Both the position numbers and the translations under genes were made by a program. A DNA stretch of 14,981 nt. It comes from Prosthecobacter debontii. Lineage in GTDB: Bacteria > Verrucomicrobiota > Verrucomicrobiia > Verrucomicrobiales > Akkermansiaceae. Below are positions 6,680 through 13,943 of the stretch, piece by piece (position 1 is the first letter of the stretch; each line of letters starts with the position of its first letter). The DNA is taken from the NCBI GenBank assembly GCA_945883455.1, contig CAMCXJ010000038.1:1-14981 (forward strand), given 5' to 3'. The notes beneath the pieces are model-generated. The model made no database searches. It was given only the letters and a program-made list of their open reading frames with translations, and was not told the DNA's origin.

Positions 6680-6733
6680 AAACACGTCAAGGCCGTCTCA
6701 AAGCCGAAAACGATCAAAGGTCTTGCAGCGTGA
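6615..6733 (+). pseudogene. Displaced 3' end of ccsA
   Basis: In frame this reads IYAVMLIFILFGTVAMLVE, then the basic tail HYDKHVKAVSKPKTIKGLAA and TGA at 6731-6733. It is the last transmembrane helix and cytoplasmic tail of a CcsA protein, cut off from the rest by the insertion. The stop lies three bases before the alkB ATG, the spacing of an operon, so this is probably the natural end of the resident gene. The frame stays open back to 6476, but the first usable starts are GTG 6623 and ATG 6626, which would give a 35-residue one-helix peptide. No ribosome site precedes them. It is most likely a non-coding remnant, though reuse as a microprotein or as a leader for alkB cannot be excluded. Confidence 0.8.
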
Positions 6734-6736
6734 GCG

Positions 6737-7336
6737 ATGAATCTCTTCCTTACCGATTCCAATAATAACCTGCTACCGCAGGATGGAATCGTGATCTACC
6801 ATGGACGCGTTTTCACGCTCGACGAAAGCAACCGCCATCTCGCTCGGTTGATCAAGGAGATCCCGTGGGAACATGATGAGTCCGTGATCTTCGGGAAACG
6901 CATCGTCACGAAACGCAAGGTCGCGTGGTTCGCGGACGGCGGGCGTCCCTACGCCTACTCCGGTACGATGAAGCACGCTCACCCATGGACGGAGTATCTC
7001 CTTTCCCTGAAAACCGTGGCCGAAAAAATCTCCGGCGCGCCCTGTAATTCCTGCCTGCTGAATCTCTACCAAGACGGCGGCGAAGGCATGGGCTGGCACT
7101 CCGACGACGAGCGATCCCTAGCGCCCTGCGCCCCCATCCTTTCCATGAGTTTCGGAGCGGAGCGGAAATTCTCCTTCCGGCATAAGCGCACGCGGGAAAC
7201 CGTTTCCGTTTCTCTCGAAAACGGCAGCCTACTCGTGATGGCTGGCGAAACGCAAAAGCACTGGTACCATCAGCTTCCGAAATCCGTGAAGGTTACCACC
7301 CCGAGAGTGAACCTCACATTCCGCATGATCATCTGA
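6737..7336 (+). CDS. alkB: AlkB-like 2-oxoglutarate/Fe(II) dioxygenase
   Basis: A 199-residue DNA or RNA alkylation repair enzyme that removes methyl groups from adducts such as 1-methyladenine and 3-methylcytosine by oxidative demethylation. LLNLYQDGGEGMGWHSDDE carries the iron ligands His121 and Asp123 of the HxD motif. His178 in HWYHQLPK is the distal iron ligand. RVNLTFR (190-196) provides the two arginines that hold 2-oxoglutarate and give the family its RxNxTFR signature. The N-terminal layout is closer to the ALKBH2/3 type than to E. coli AlkB. The ATG lies three bases after the stop of the displaced ccsA end, so it was probably the last gene of the ccs operon and is now about 500 bases from the previous full reading frame. 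Confidence 0.93.
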   Translation: MNLFLTDSNNNLLPQDGIVIYHGRVFTLDESNRHLARLIKEIPWEHDESVIFGKRIVTKRKVAWFADGGRPYAYSGTMKHAHPWTEYLLSLKTVAEKISGAPCNSCLLNLYQDGGEGMGWHSDDERSLAPCAPILSMSFGAERKFSFRHKRTRETVSVSLENGSLLVMAGETQKHWYHQLPKSVKVTTPRVNLTFRMII

Positions 7337-7354
7337 CTTTACGGAAATCATCCG

Positions 7355-7375
7355 GATGCGCAAAGCATCTTGTTG
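7355..7375 (+). terminator. Weak candidate terminator after alkB
   Basis: A five-base-pair stem, GATGC-GCAAA-GCATC (7355-7369), is followed by TTGTTG. The stem is short and the T-run is broken. It lies 18 bases after the alkB stop, in the gap between two convergent genes. Confidence 0.3.
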
Positions 7376-7441
7376 GCGCGCTTGTTGCCCCAGAAACTTG
7401 GACGCAGGGTTTGAAGTTCGTCAGGTGGGCGGGTATTCCCG

Positions 7442-8977
7442 CTAAACGAGCAGCGATTTGCCTGTCATTTGCGCGGGCTGATCGAGGCGCAGCATTTCCA
7501 GCAGGGTGGGTGCTACATCGGCCAGGATGCCATCGCGCATTTTCCGGGATGAGGCGTCGTCGGCCACATAGATGATCTCCACGGGGTTTGTAGTGTGAGC
7601 CGTGTTCGGCGAGCCGTCGGGGTTGCGCATGTATTCGCAGTTGCCATGGTCGGCGGTGATCAGGAGCTTGCCGCCGAGGCGAAGGGTCTGCTCGACGATG
7701 GCTTTCACGGAAGCGTCGATGGTCTCGACCGCTTTCACCGCTGCCTCAATGACGCCCGTGTGGCCGACCATGTCAGGGTTGGCGAAATTCAGGATCACGA
7801 GATCGAAGTCCTTGAGGTTTTCCACCACCGAGGAGGTCACCTCCTCGGCCGACATCTGCGGCTTGAGGTCGTAGGTAGCCACGTCCTTCGGAGAGGGGAT
7901 GATGAAACGTTTCTCGCCCTTGTTCTCCTTTTCGACCCCACCGTTGAAGAAATAGGTGACGTGCGGGTATTTCTCCGTTTCCGCGATCCGCATCTGTTTC
8001 ATGCCGGCGGCGGCGACCGTCTCGCCCAGCGTCATATCGAGCGTTTGCGGTGAGAAAATCGCTTCGCATGGATAGGTCTCATCATAAACGGTGAGGGTCA
8101 CATAATGCACTTTCGGGACGGCTCCGCGTTCGAAGCCGGTGAAATCCTCTTTCAGGAAAGCCTCGGAAAGCTCGCGCGAGCGGTCGGCGCGGAAATTGAA
8201 GAAGAGAACCACGTCGCCGTCGCGGATGCGCTGCGTGTCCGGCTCCGCGAAGACCATGGCGGGCATGAATTCGTCGGTTTTCGCCTGCGTTTCATAAACT
8301 TGTGCGACCGCTTCCGAGGCGAGGATCTCTTTCTTCGCGCCGATACCGTGCACGATCGCATCCCAGGCGAGCTTCACACGATCCCAGCGCTTGTCGCGAT
8401 CCATCGCGAAATATCGCCCCACGACCGTGGCGATCTTTGCGCCGACTTTCGCCGTCTCGTCCTCAACCTTCGAAAGGAACGCCGCGCCACCCGTGGGCGA
8501 GGTATCGCGTCCGTCTGTGATCGCATGGATGAAAATATCCTTCACGCCCGCCGCGCCGGCCAGCTTGGTGATGGCGATGAGCTGATCCTGATGGGAGTGG
8601 ACTCCGCCGTCGGAAACCAGTCCGATCAGATGCAAACGGCTGGATTTCGATGCTTCCATCGCGCGCTTGAAGACCTCGTTATTGGCGATGGTGCCCTCGG
8701 CGATCGCCTTGTTGATGCGGGTGAAATCCTGGTAAACGACCCGCCCGGCGCCCAGGTTCAGGTGGCCGACTTCCGAGTTCCCCATCTGCCCCTCGGGTAG
8801 CCCGACATCGAGGCCGGAGGCGCTGAGGAATGAATGCGGGTATTGGGAAAGCACCTCGTCGGTGAAAGGGGTGTTGGCGAGGATCACGGCATTGCCGTCC
8901 TTTTCCGCCGTGGCCTTGCCGCCGGGATTCGTGCCCCAGCCGTCGCGAATGATTAGGACTACAGGTTTCTTCGACAT
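7442..8977 (-). CDS. gpmI: 2,3-bisphosphoglycerate-independent phosphoglycerate mutase
   Basis: A 511-residue cytoplasmic glycolytic enzyme that interconverts 3- and 2-phosphoglycerate with two manganese ions; the length is that expected of the family. Asp12 in RDGWG and Ser68 in QMGNSEVGH are the metal ligand and the phosphoryl-accepting serine. SDGGVHSHQDQL (122-133), DGRDTSP (155-161) and GRYFAMDRDKRW (187-198) form the substrate pocket. NPDMVGHTG (Asp402, His406), TADHGN (Asp443, His444) and His461 complete the metal sites. The frame is open upstream to 9160, but MSKKPVVLIIRDGWG at 8977 is the family start; no Shine-Dalgarno site is seen there. A hairpin GCGGG-TATT-CCCGC (7429-7442) overlaps the stop, but without a T-run it is not a clear terminator. 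Convergent with alkB and divergent from the hydroxylase gene. Confidence 0.96.
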   Translation of the reverse strand: MSKKPVVLIIRDGWGTNPGGKATAEKDGNAVILANTPFTDEVLSQYPHSFLSASGLDVGLPEGQMGNSEVGHLNLGAGRVVYQDFTRINKAIAEGTIANNEVFKRAMEASKSSRLHLIGLVSDGGVHSHQDQLIAITKLAGAAGVKDIFIHAITDGRDTSPTGGAAFLSKVEDETAKVGAKIATVVGRYFAMDRDKRWDRVKLAWDAIVHGIGAKKEILASEAVAQVYETQAKTDEFMPAMVFAEPDTQRIRDGDVVLFFNFRADRSRELSEAFLKEDFTGFERGAVPKVHYVTLTVYDETYPCEAIFSPQTLDMTLGETVAAAGMKQMRIAETEKYPHVTYFFNGGVEKENKGEKRFIIPSPKDVATYDLKPQMSAEEVTSSVVENLKDFDLVILNFANPDMVGHTGVIEAAVKAVETIDASVKAIVEQTLRLGGKLLITADHGNCEYMRNPDGSPNTAHTTNPVEIIYVADDASSRKMRDGILADVAPTLLEMLRLDQPAQMTGKSLLV

Positions 8978-9208
8978 GCGTGCCGCTGTAAAGCGTCTCC
9001 GGCGGATGAGCAAGGCGAGATTCGGGAGTCCAAGGTGCCCGTTCTGGATGGTAAACCGCGATCGCCTGAAAAAAGGAATCATTGCGACCAGGCGCGTTAC
9101 GGCAAGGGGGTTTCCCCGATTCTCTGTAATCAAATCGAAAGCAAAGCTTGTGATCGCCACGGAGAGGGCTTACTTCGTCGCCGTCCGCTGTTGGACACTC
9201 CCCAAATC

Positions 9209-9787
9209 ATGACTGCTTTTATCCTCTGGTGCCTCGCGGGTCTCGCGGTAGGTGTCGTTTTCGCCTCTTTTTTTGAATGGACTCTGCATAAGTATGTGAT
9301 GCACCGCCCTATTTGGAATTTCCGCTACGCTTTCCAAGCGCACGCTGTCGTCCACCATCAGGTGTTCAAGGCGGACCAGACCTACCACCTCATCCATGAG
9401 AAGGACAAGGAAACCATTCCGATGGCTTGGTGGAATGGCCCGGTGCTGATCCTGATTGGTGCGATTCCCTTCGCCCTGATTTCATGGGCGATCGGGCAGT
9501 GGGGGTTTGTCGTCGGAGGGGCTTCGGCTTTCGCCCTCTATTATGGCTTTTACGAATACATCCATTGGTGCATGCACCTGCCCAAGGCGCGCCGCGTGGA
9601 GAAACCCTCGTGGTTTCGCAAGCTCAACGGCCACCATCTTCTGCACCACCGCTACATGCACAAAAACTTCAACGTCGTGCTCCCCCTCGCGGATTTCTGC
9701 CTCGGCACCCTGATCCTCCGCGCCAAGATCCGCTTCATGCAAGCCACCGGTCCCTCGGTGCCCGACGTGCAGCCAGAGACAGCTTGA
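9209..9787 (+). CDS. Fatty acid hydroxylase / sterol desaturase superfamily membrane protein
   Basis: A 192-residue integral membrane di-iron enzyme. The histidine clusters are His27 and His32 in HKYVMH, His45/49/50 in HAVVHH, His119 and His123 in HWCMH, and His142/143/146/147/151 in GHHLLHHRYMH, the pattern of the superfamily that hydroxylates or desaturates lipids. Hydrophobic segments lie at about 3-23, 77-97 and 99-116. The substrate cannot be told from sequence: fatty acids, hopanoid/sterol-like lipids and carotenoids are all handled by relatives. An upstream in-frame start at 9035 is open but would add a soluble stretch unlike the family; the ATG at 9209 places the first helix at the N-terminus. 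The 231-base gap to gpmI must hold both divergent promoters, but I see no good -35/-10 pair in it. Confidence 0.88.
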   Translation: MTAFILWCLAGLAVGVVFASFFEWTLHKYVMHRPIWNFRYAFQAHAVVHHQVFKADQTYHLIHEKDKETIPMAWWNGPVLILIGAIPFALISWAIGQWGFVVGGASAFALYYGFYEYIHWCMHLPKARRVEKPSWFRKLNGHHLLHHRYMHKNFNVVLPLADFCLGTLILRAKIRFMQATGPSVPDVQPETA

Positions 9788-9818
9788 GAACTCCGCGTTC
9801 CATCGCTGGCTAATAAAT

Positions 9819-9837
9819 AAACCGCCACGTCCGGTTT
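9819..9837. terminator. Candidate bidirectional terminator between convergent genes
   Basis: A six-base-pair stem, AAACCG-CCACGTC-CGGTTT, lies between the ends of the hydroxylase gene and the minus-strand small membrane protein gene. Read on the minus strand it is followed by ATTTATTA, a fair U-rich tail. On the plus strand the tail is poor. Confidence 0.45.
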
Positions 9838-9856
9838 GGTTCCTCGGCCTTTGTTT

Positions 9857-10102
9857 TTACAGGGCTTTCTCGAGGTAAATTTTCGTTAATACGATCAAGC
9901 TCATTGCTACAAAGCAGGCGAGAACAGACAATAGGAGAAAATGCTTCGTTAACTTTTTTTTGTTTGGGGGGCGGGCAGATCTTCTCTTTTGCCCTCGCGG
10001 CTTGGCGTTTGAAGTATGTGACACATCGCCGATCGAAGGGGCATCGCCGATTTTCCTAGGCTTGATTTTCTCCCCGCTTGTTGTGTGCCTTTTGACGATC
10101 AT
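9857..10102 (-). CDS. Small single-helix membrane protein, unknown function
   Basis: An 81-residue protein with a long basic N-terminal half rich in Lys and Arg (RGQKRRSARPPNKKK at about 37-51) and one transmembrane helix, HFLLLSVLACFVAMSLIVLT, near the C-terminus, ending KIYLEKAL. The basic side is expected to stay in the cytoplasm. I recognise no family. The ATG lies 12 bases after the stop of the minus-strand lipoprotein gene, so the two are probably co-transcribed. No ribosome site is visible. The protein looks real because of its coherent basic-then-helix design and its operon spacing, but it is short and unproven. Confidence 0.55.
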   Translation of the reverse strand: MIVKRHTTSGEKIKPRKIGDAPSIGDVSHTSNAKPRGQKRRSARPPNKKKLTKHFLLLSVLACFVAMSLIVLTKIYLEKAL

Positions 10103-10114
10103 GTATGGAAGGGA

Positions 10115-10624
10115 TTACCGGGGGCGCAAGGTGATGCTGAGAGGATTGTAATGGTCGGAAGGACTGAATAGCCAGCCGGGATTGCGATTGACCACCTCAT
10201 ACCCGGTCAGGAGGAAAACGGGCAGGATCTGATTGCTGTTCGGATCGTAGGATGTCTCGCCCGTGTAGCTGCCGCGCATCCGGTATTCGTAGTTTTGATC
10301 GAAACCGTACCGCTGTCCGTCCGGCCCGTTTTCTGGCAAGCGGTCGGGGTTGAGTTTACGGTCTTCGCGGATGATGACGAGTTTCGCCTTGTCGGCGAAC
10401 TGGCGGGGATTGCGGAGGTAGCCCCAGAAACGCGTTTTCTGCACATAATAGCGCCTTCCGTAATAAAAATCACCGGTCGCTTCGCTGGCGATGGAGGCGT
10501 TGCGCTCCTCCACGGTGGGGCCGCCCATGTTCGGCGGGCCGCCGGCACCCGATGACGAGTTGAAGGCACACTGGCAGAGCAAGGAAGAGATAGCGGCAAG
10601 CACTGTCGCCTTAATGATTTTCAT
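10115..10624 (-). CDS. Putative lipoprotein, unknown function
   Basis: A 169-residue protein starting MKIIKATVLAAISSLL, a signal peptide with cysteines at 17 and 19 (LLCQCAF); lipidation at Cys19 is likely although the residue before it is Gln. A low-complexity stretch with Gly, Ser and Pro follows. The C-terminal two thirds are rich in Tyr, Arg and Asn: GDFYYGRRYYVQKTRFWGYL, YGFDQNYEYRMRGSYTG, and PGWLFSPSDHYNPLSITLRP near the end. I know no function; it resembles a family I recall only from Verrucomicrobia. The longer frame from 10657 puts charged residues before the signal, so the ATG at 10624 is chosen. It is followed after 12 bases by a small membrane protein gene. Confidence 0.75.
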   Translation of the reverse strand: MKIIKATVLAAISSLLCQCAFNSSSGAGGPPNMGGPTVEERNASIASEATGDFYYGRRYYVQKTRFWGYLRNPRQFADKAKLVIIREDRKLNPDRLPENGPDGQRYGFDQNYEYRMRGSYTGETSYDPNSNQILPVFLLTGYEVVNRNPGWLFSPSDHYNPLSITLRPR

Positions 10625-10688
10625 GCCCGTTTTTACACGCCGCCAGCATCGCCGCAAGGACGGAGAAAAGGAAATATGATACGGCAGA

Positions 10689-11507
10689 TCAAACTTTCCG
10701 CAGGGTTCGCATGGCGCGCCTCACGATTCTTGCGGTTTCCGGTGTGGGGCTCTCCTCGCTCCACCGTGAGCAGGTCTCGGAAACCAATAAGGCGTCGCTT
10801 TTCGAGGCGTCGTTGAGCCAGTTTGCCACGGAGTCTTGGACGTATTTCGAGGGATCGGCGCGCATCGGCTCAAGCAAGGGGATGCCGAGGGATGGATCTT
10901 CCTTGAGTGCCTTGATATGAGCGCACCACACGCCGCGCGGACGTGTCAGCTCGCTGGCGAAGCGGCGGATTCTCGGATCGCTATCCACCGCAAAAGCCCG
11001 GAGGATCGCGATGGAATCGGAGAGGTTCGCGTTCACATCCGGGCGCATTGCCATCCATGCCATTTCGCGGACGCTCATGTTCGGATCGGCGGCGAAGGGG
11101 CGGATTTGGCGGAATTTCTCGCGGAGAGTGAAAGTGTGCCCTGAGCCGATGAGATGAGCGCCCCATGAGCGCGCGATGTCGGAGGCTTCCTCTAACAGCA
11201 GGGCGATGGCCGCTTTCGCCTCGGGCTTCGAGGGGAAACTTTCGGCGAGGAAGCGCCCGATGCATTCCAGCTTCTTCGGGGCGGTCGTAGGTAGGGCTTC
11301 GGTGAAACGGGCACGCAGCGGCGGTATGAGTTTTTTCCAGCCCCGCCGCGAGAAAACCGTTTTCGCCAGAGACAACTGGTCGGTCACGAGCCATTCGCAG
11401 AGGTTTACGGTCTCGATGTGCCCCTGGTTGAGGAGATCCAGCACATCGGGAGGAACGGAAGCCGTGTTCCTCGCGCCCTTGCGGTTCTGGATATGCTCGG
11501 GGATCAC
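10689..11507 (-). CDS. DNA alkylation repair protein, AlkC/AlkD-like HEAT-repeat family
   Basis: About 272 residues, all helical, of the DNA alkylation repair family of base-excision glycosylases that remove N3- and N7-alkylated purines. The diagnostic C-terminal block is clear: SVREMAWMAMRP, SIAILRAFAVDSDPRIRRF, RPRGVWCAHIKALKEDP, and KYVQDSVANWLNDASKSD. The RPRGVWC segment and the 'YVqdSVaNwLND' repeat fit AlkC-type members better than AlkD, but this cannot be settled by eye. A GTG start at 11507 overlaps the dapL stop as GTGA, the classic coupled arrangement, and is preferred; an ATG at 11534, inside dapL, would add nine residues. It ends at 10689, 64 bases before the lipoprotein gene on the same strand. 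Confidence 0.85.
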   Translation of the reverse strand: MIPEHIQNRKGARNTASVPPDVLDLLNQGHIETVNLCEWLVTDQLSLAKTVFSRRGWKKLIPPLRARFTEALPTTAPKKLECIGRFLAESFPSKPEAKAAIALLLEEASDIARSWGAHLIGSGHTFTLREKFRQIRPFAADPNMSVREMAWMAMRPDVNANLSDSIAILRAFAVDSDPRIRRFASELTRPRGVWCAHIKALKEDPSLGIPLLEPMRADPSKYVQDSVANWLNDASKSDALLVSETCSRWSEESPTPETARIVRRAMRTLRKV

Positions 11508-12748
11508 GCGATGAGCGTCTTGAGCCGTTCGCAAACCTCAAGGACGTTGGCGCGGGAATTGAAAGCGGAGATGCGGAAATAGCCTTCGCCTGCGGAGCCG
11601 AAACCGGAGCCTGGTGTGATGACCACCTGCGCTTCTCCGAGCATCTTATCGAACATTTCCCATGACGTGAGGCCGTCCGGGCAACCGACCCAGACATACG
11701 GTGCGTTGATGCCACCGAAGACCTCAAGTCCGAGCGAAAGGCACGCTTCGCGCAGCAGTTTCGCATTGCCCATGTAATGTTCGATTAGCTCCGCGACCTG
11801 TTGCTTGCCCTCTTCGGAAAAAACCGCCGCCGCGCCTTTCTGCACGGGGTAGGACGCGCCGTTGAACTTGGTGCTGTGGCGGCGGCTCCAGAGTTGGTGC
11901 AGTGGGATGCGCTCGCCGGTATCGGACGCGCCGGTGAGTGTTTTCGGGATGACAACGTAGGCACAGCGGATGCCGGTGAAGCCGCCGTTCTTGGAAAACG
12001 AGCGGAACTCCATCGCGCAATCGCGAGCGCCCTCGATCTCGAAGATGGAGCGCGGGATTTCCGGATCCTGGATGAAGGCCTCGTAGGCGGCATCGAAGAG
12101 GATGATCGCGTCGTTCGCTTTGGCATAAGCGACCCATGCCTCAAGCTGTGCGCGCGTGGCGACGGCTCCGGTGGGGTTGTTGGGAAAGCAAAGGTAGATG
12201 AGGTCGGCCTTTTTATCCGCCTTTTCCGAAGGCACCTCGGCGACGAACCCGTTCGCTGCGTTGCACTCCAGGTAAAGCAAACCGGCATAGGCGCCCTTTT
12301 CATCCGCGTCTCCGGTGTTTCCCGCCATCACGTTGGTGTCCACATAGACCGGGTATACCGGATCGGTGATCGCGATCACGTTGCCCTTGCCGAAGATGTC
12401 GAGGATGTTGCCGGTGTCGCACTTCGAGCCGTCGGAGATGAAAACCTCGTCCGCCGAGATGCCGAGGGATGCGTATTGGTTGTCCACGATCGCCTGCCGC
12501 AGAAACTCGTAGCCCTGCTCCGGGCCGTAGCCCTTGAAGGTCGCGCGGTCGCCCTGCTCATCGATGGCGGCGTGCATCGCCTCGCGCACGGCGGAGGGCA
12601 GCGGCTCGGTGACATCGCCGATCCCGCACCGGATGATGCGGCCCGCCTTGTCTGGGTTCGCTTCGGTGTAGGCTTTCACGCGCCTTGCGATTTCCGGAAA
12701 AAGGTAGCCCGCTTTCAGTTTCAAAAAGTTCGAATTAATCGTCGCCAT
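11504..12748 (-). CDS. dapL: LL-diaminopimelate aminotransferase
   Basis: A 414-residue PLP enzyme that converts tetrahydrodipicolinate directly to LL-diaminopimelate, bypassing the succinylase and acetylase steps of lysine and peptidoglycan precursor synthesis. The N-terminus MATINSNFLKLKAGYLFPEI is the DapL start. Further family marks are GIGDVTEPLP (42-51), the SDGSKCDTGNILDIFG block (105-120), NNPTGA (190-195), FDAAYEAFI (218-226) and SFSKNGGFTGIRCAY (250-264), where Lys253 carries PLP. The length fits the family (about 410). DapL occurs in plants, Chlamydiae, Verrucomicrobia and some other groups, which supports the taxonomic guess. It is followed on the same strand by the alkylation repair gene with a GTGA overlap. 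No ribosome site is seen before the ATG. Confidence 0.96.
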   Translation of the reverse strand: MATINSNFLKLKAGYLFPEIARRVKAYTEANPDKAGRIIRCGIGDVTEPLPSAVREAMHAAIDEQGDRATFKGYGPEQGYEFLRQAIVDNQYASLGISADEVFISDGSKCDTGNILDIFGKGNVIAITDPVYPVYVDTNVMAGNTGDADEKGAYAGLLYLECNAANGFVAEVPSEKADKKADLIYLCFPNNPTGAVATRAQLEAWVAYAKANDAIILFDAAYEAFIQDPEIPRSIFEIEGARDCAMEFRSFSKNGGFTGIRCAYVVIPKTLTGASDTGERIPLHQLWSRRHSTKFNGASYPVQKGAAAVFSEEGKQQVAELIEHYMGNAKLLREACLSLGLEVFGGINAPYVWVGCPDGLTSWEMFDKMLGEAQVVITPGSGFGSAGEGYFRISAFNSRANVLEVCERLKTLIA

Positions 12749-12926
12749 GCGTCAGCGTGTAGGTGTGACCGGCGCGGCGGGCAAGCGCGGGATTCGGGAA
12801 AATGGGTGGGGGGACCTACCCGCTCCCCGAAAAAACGCCGCCCTTCGCGGTTCGAGCCTACCGCCACCCACAGATTTCCGGCACACACCTTGCCATGAAG
12901 AAGCGGGTTGCATTGGCGGGGAAGTT

Positions 12927-12932
12927 GGGGAA
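12927..12932 (+). promoter_or_regulatory. Ribosome binding site of the superoxide dismutase gene
   Basis: GGGGAA sits 10 bases before the ATG at 12943. No comparable site precedes the other candidate ATG at 12895, so this favours the shorter Tat signal peptide. Confidence 0.5.
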
Positions 12933-12942
12933 ATTTGGTCGC

Positions 12943-13659
12943 ATGTTGTTACGACGTGATTTCATAAAAGCCGGTGCTCTTGCAGTCGGGGGTGTTTTGG
13001 TTTCCGCACAAACCGCGAAGGCGCAGGAGGTGGGCGGCTTTACGTTGCCGGATCTCGCTTATCCGCTGGATGGGTTGGAGCCGCATATCGACGCCACGAC
13101 CATGGGCATCCACCACGGCAAGCACCATCTGGCTTACATCACGAACCTGAATACGGCGGTCGCCTCATCGGCAGACCTGAAGGGAAAAACCATTGAGGCG
13201 CTGCTCGGTGACCTCCATGCGATCAAGGACGCGAAGCTGATGGCGACCGTGCGCAACAACGGTGGCGGCCACTGGAACCACACCTTTTTCTGGGAGTCGC
13301 TTGCGCCCGCCGTGAAGTCAGGCAAACCCTCCGACGATCTCGCCGCCGCGATCAATTCGGCTTTTGGCTCCGTGGAGAAAATGAAGGAAGCCTTCGCCGC
13401 CGCCGCGATGAGCCGCTTCGGCTCCGGCTGGGCGTGGCTGATCGAAAAGGACGGCAAGCTCGCGATCACCAGCACTCCGAACCAGGACGCGCCGATGATG
13501 AAAGGCGTGGTGCCCGACGCGGAGATCGGCAAGCCGCTGCTCGGCGTGGATGTGTGGGAGCACGCCTACTATCTGAAATATCAGAACAAGCGCGCGGATT
13601 ACCTCGCGGCGTTCTGGAACGTGGTGGATTGGAGCGCGGTTTCGAACAGGCTGGGCTAG
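12943..13659 (+). CDS. sodA: Tat-exported Fe/Mn superoxide dismutase
   Basis: A 238-residue protein that converts superoxide to hydrogen peroxide and oxygen. The N-terminus MLLRRDFIKAGALAVGGVLV is a twin-arginine signal (RRDFIK), followed by a likely cut after AKA at about residue 27. The mature part is a full Fe/Mn SOD. Metal ligands lie in GIHHGKHH, in GGGHWNHTFFW, and in the DVWEHAYYLKY signature, where Asp and His are both ligands. GGGHWNH and NQDAP are closer to manganese or cambialistic enzymes than to iron ones; the metal is therefore a guess. Tat export fits loading of the metal in the cytoplasm before transfer to the periplasm. A start at 12895 is possible but lacks a ribosome site. 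Divergent from dapL. Confidence 0.92.
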   Translation: MLLRRDFIKAGALAVGGVLVSAQTAKAQEVGGFTLPDLAYPLDGLEPHIDATTMGIHHGKHHLAYITNLNTAVASSADLKGKTIEALLGDLHAIKDAKLMATVRNNGGGHWNHTFFWESLAPAVKSGKPSDDLAAAINSAFGSVEKMKEAFAAAAMSRFGSGWAWLIEKDGKLAITSTPNQDAPMMKGVVPDAEIGKPLLGVDVWEHAYYLKYQNKRADYLAAFWNVVDWSAVSNRLG

Positions 13660-13711
13660 ACCGTTTACCATAAGTCCGTGTGCCTATCCATACCGCCGGA
13701 GGCTTTTGACT

Positions 13712-13738
13712 GCTGCGGTTCTCATCCGCCGCTTTTTT
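13712..13738 (+). terminator. Rho-independent terminator of the superoxide dismutase gene
   Basis: The stem GCTGCGG / CCGCCGC has seven positions with one mismatch and a loop TTCTCAT, and is followed directly by six T. It lies 52 bases after the stop codon. This is the best intrinsic terminator in the window. Confidence 0.7.
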
Positions 13739-13809
13739 GGGTTCGTGATGGAAAAACGAAGGTAGCCGCTAGCAACCCGTCGTCCCGTCAAACAAAGCCG
13801 CCCTTGAAA

Positions 13810-13831
13810 GCTGTGAATCAAGAATCACAGC
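13810..13831. terminator. Hairpin in the gap between sod and the SNF2 gene
   Basis: A perfect seven-base-pair stem, GCTGTGA-ATCAAGAA-TCACAGC. On the minus strand it is followed by TTTC, so it might end transcripts from the SNF2 gene, 112 bases past its stop. The T-run is too short to be sure. The rest of the 284-base gap holds nothing else I can name. Confidence 0.35.
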
Positions 13832-13943
13832 AGTCCAGAGCCTGCAGCGCACTCTACTTTGTTTTCACCTTTTCGCGCACGGACTTATGGCAAAGGGACG
13901 ATTGGCAGAAGCCGGCCGGAGGCGCGGGTCTCCGTGGTGGGCG

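Noticed and set aside
7429..7442. Hairpin GCGGG-TATT-CCCGC as a terminator for gpmI
   Set aside because: It overlaps the stop codon and has no T-run on either strand.
8105..8800. Open frame of 231 codons opposite gpmI
   Set aside because: gpmI carries all catalytic motifs through this stretch; the opposite frame has none.
9125..9130. TGTAAT as a -10 box for the hydroxylase gene
   Set aside because: The sequence 17 bases upstream (GCAAGG) is not a -35 box, so no promoter is claimed.
11801..12898. Open frame of 365 codons opposite dapL
   Set aside because: It mirrors the codon pattern of dapL on the other strand, has no recognisable motif, and dapL is certain.
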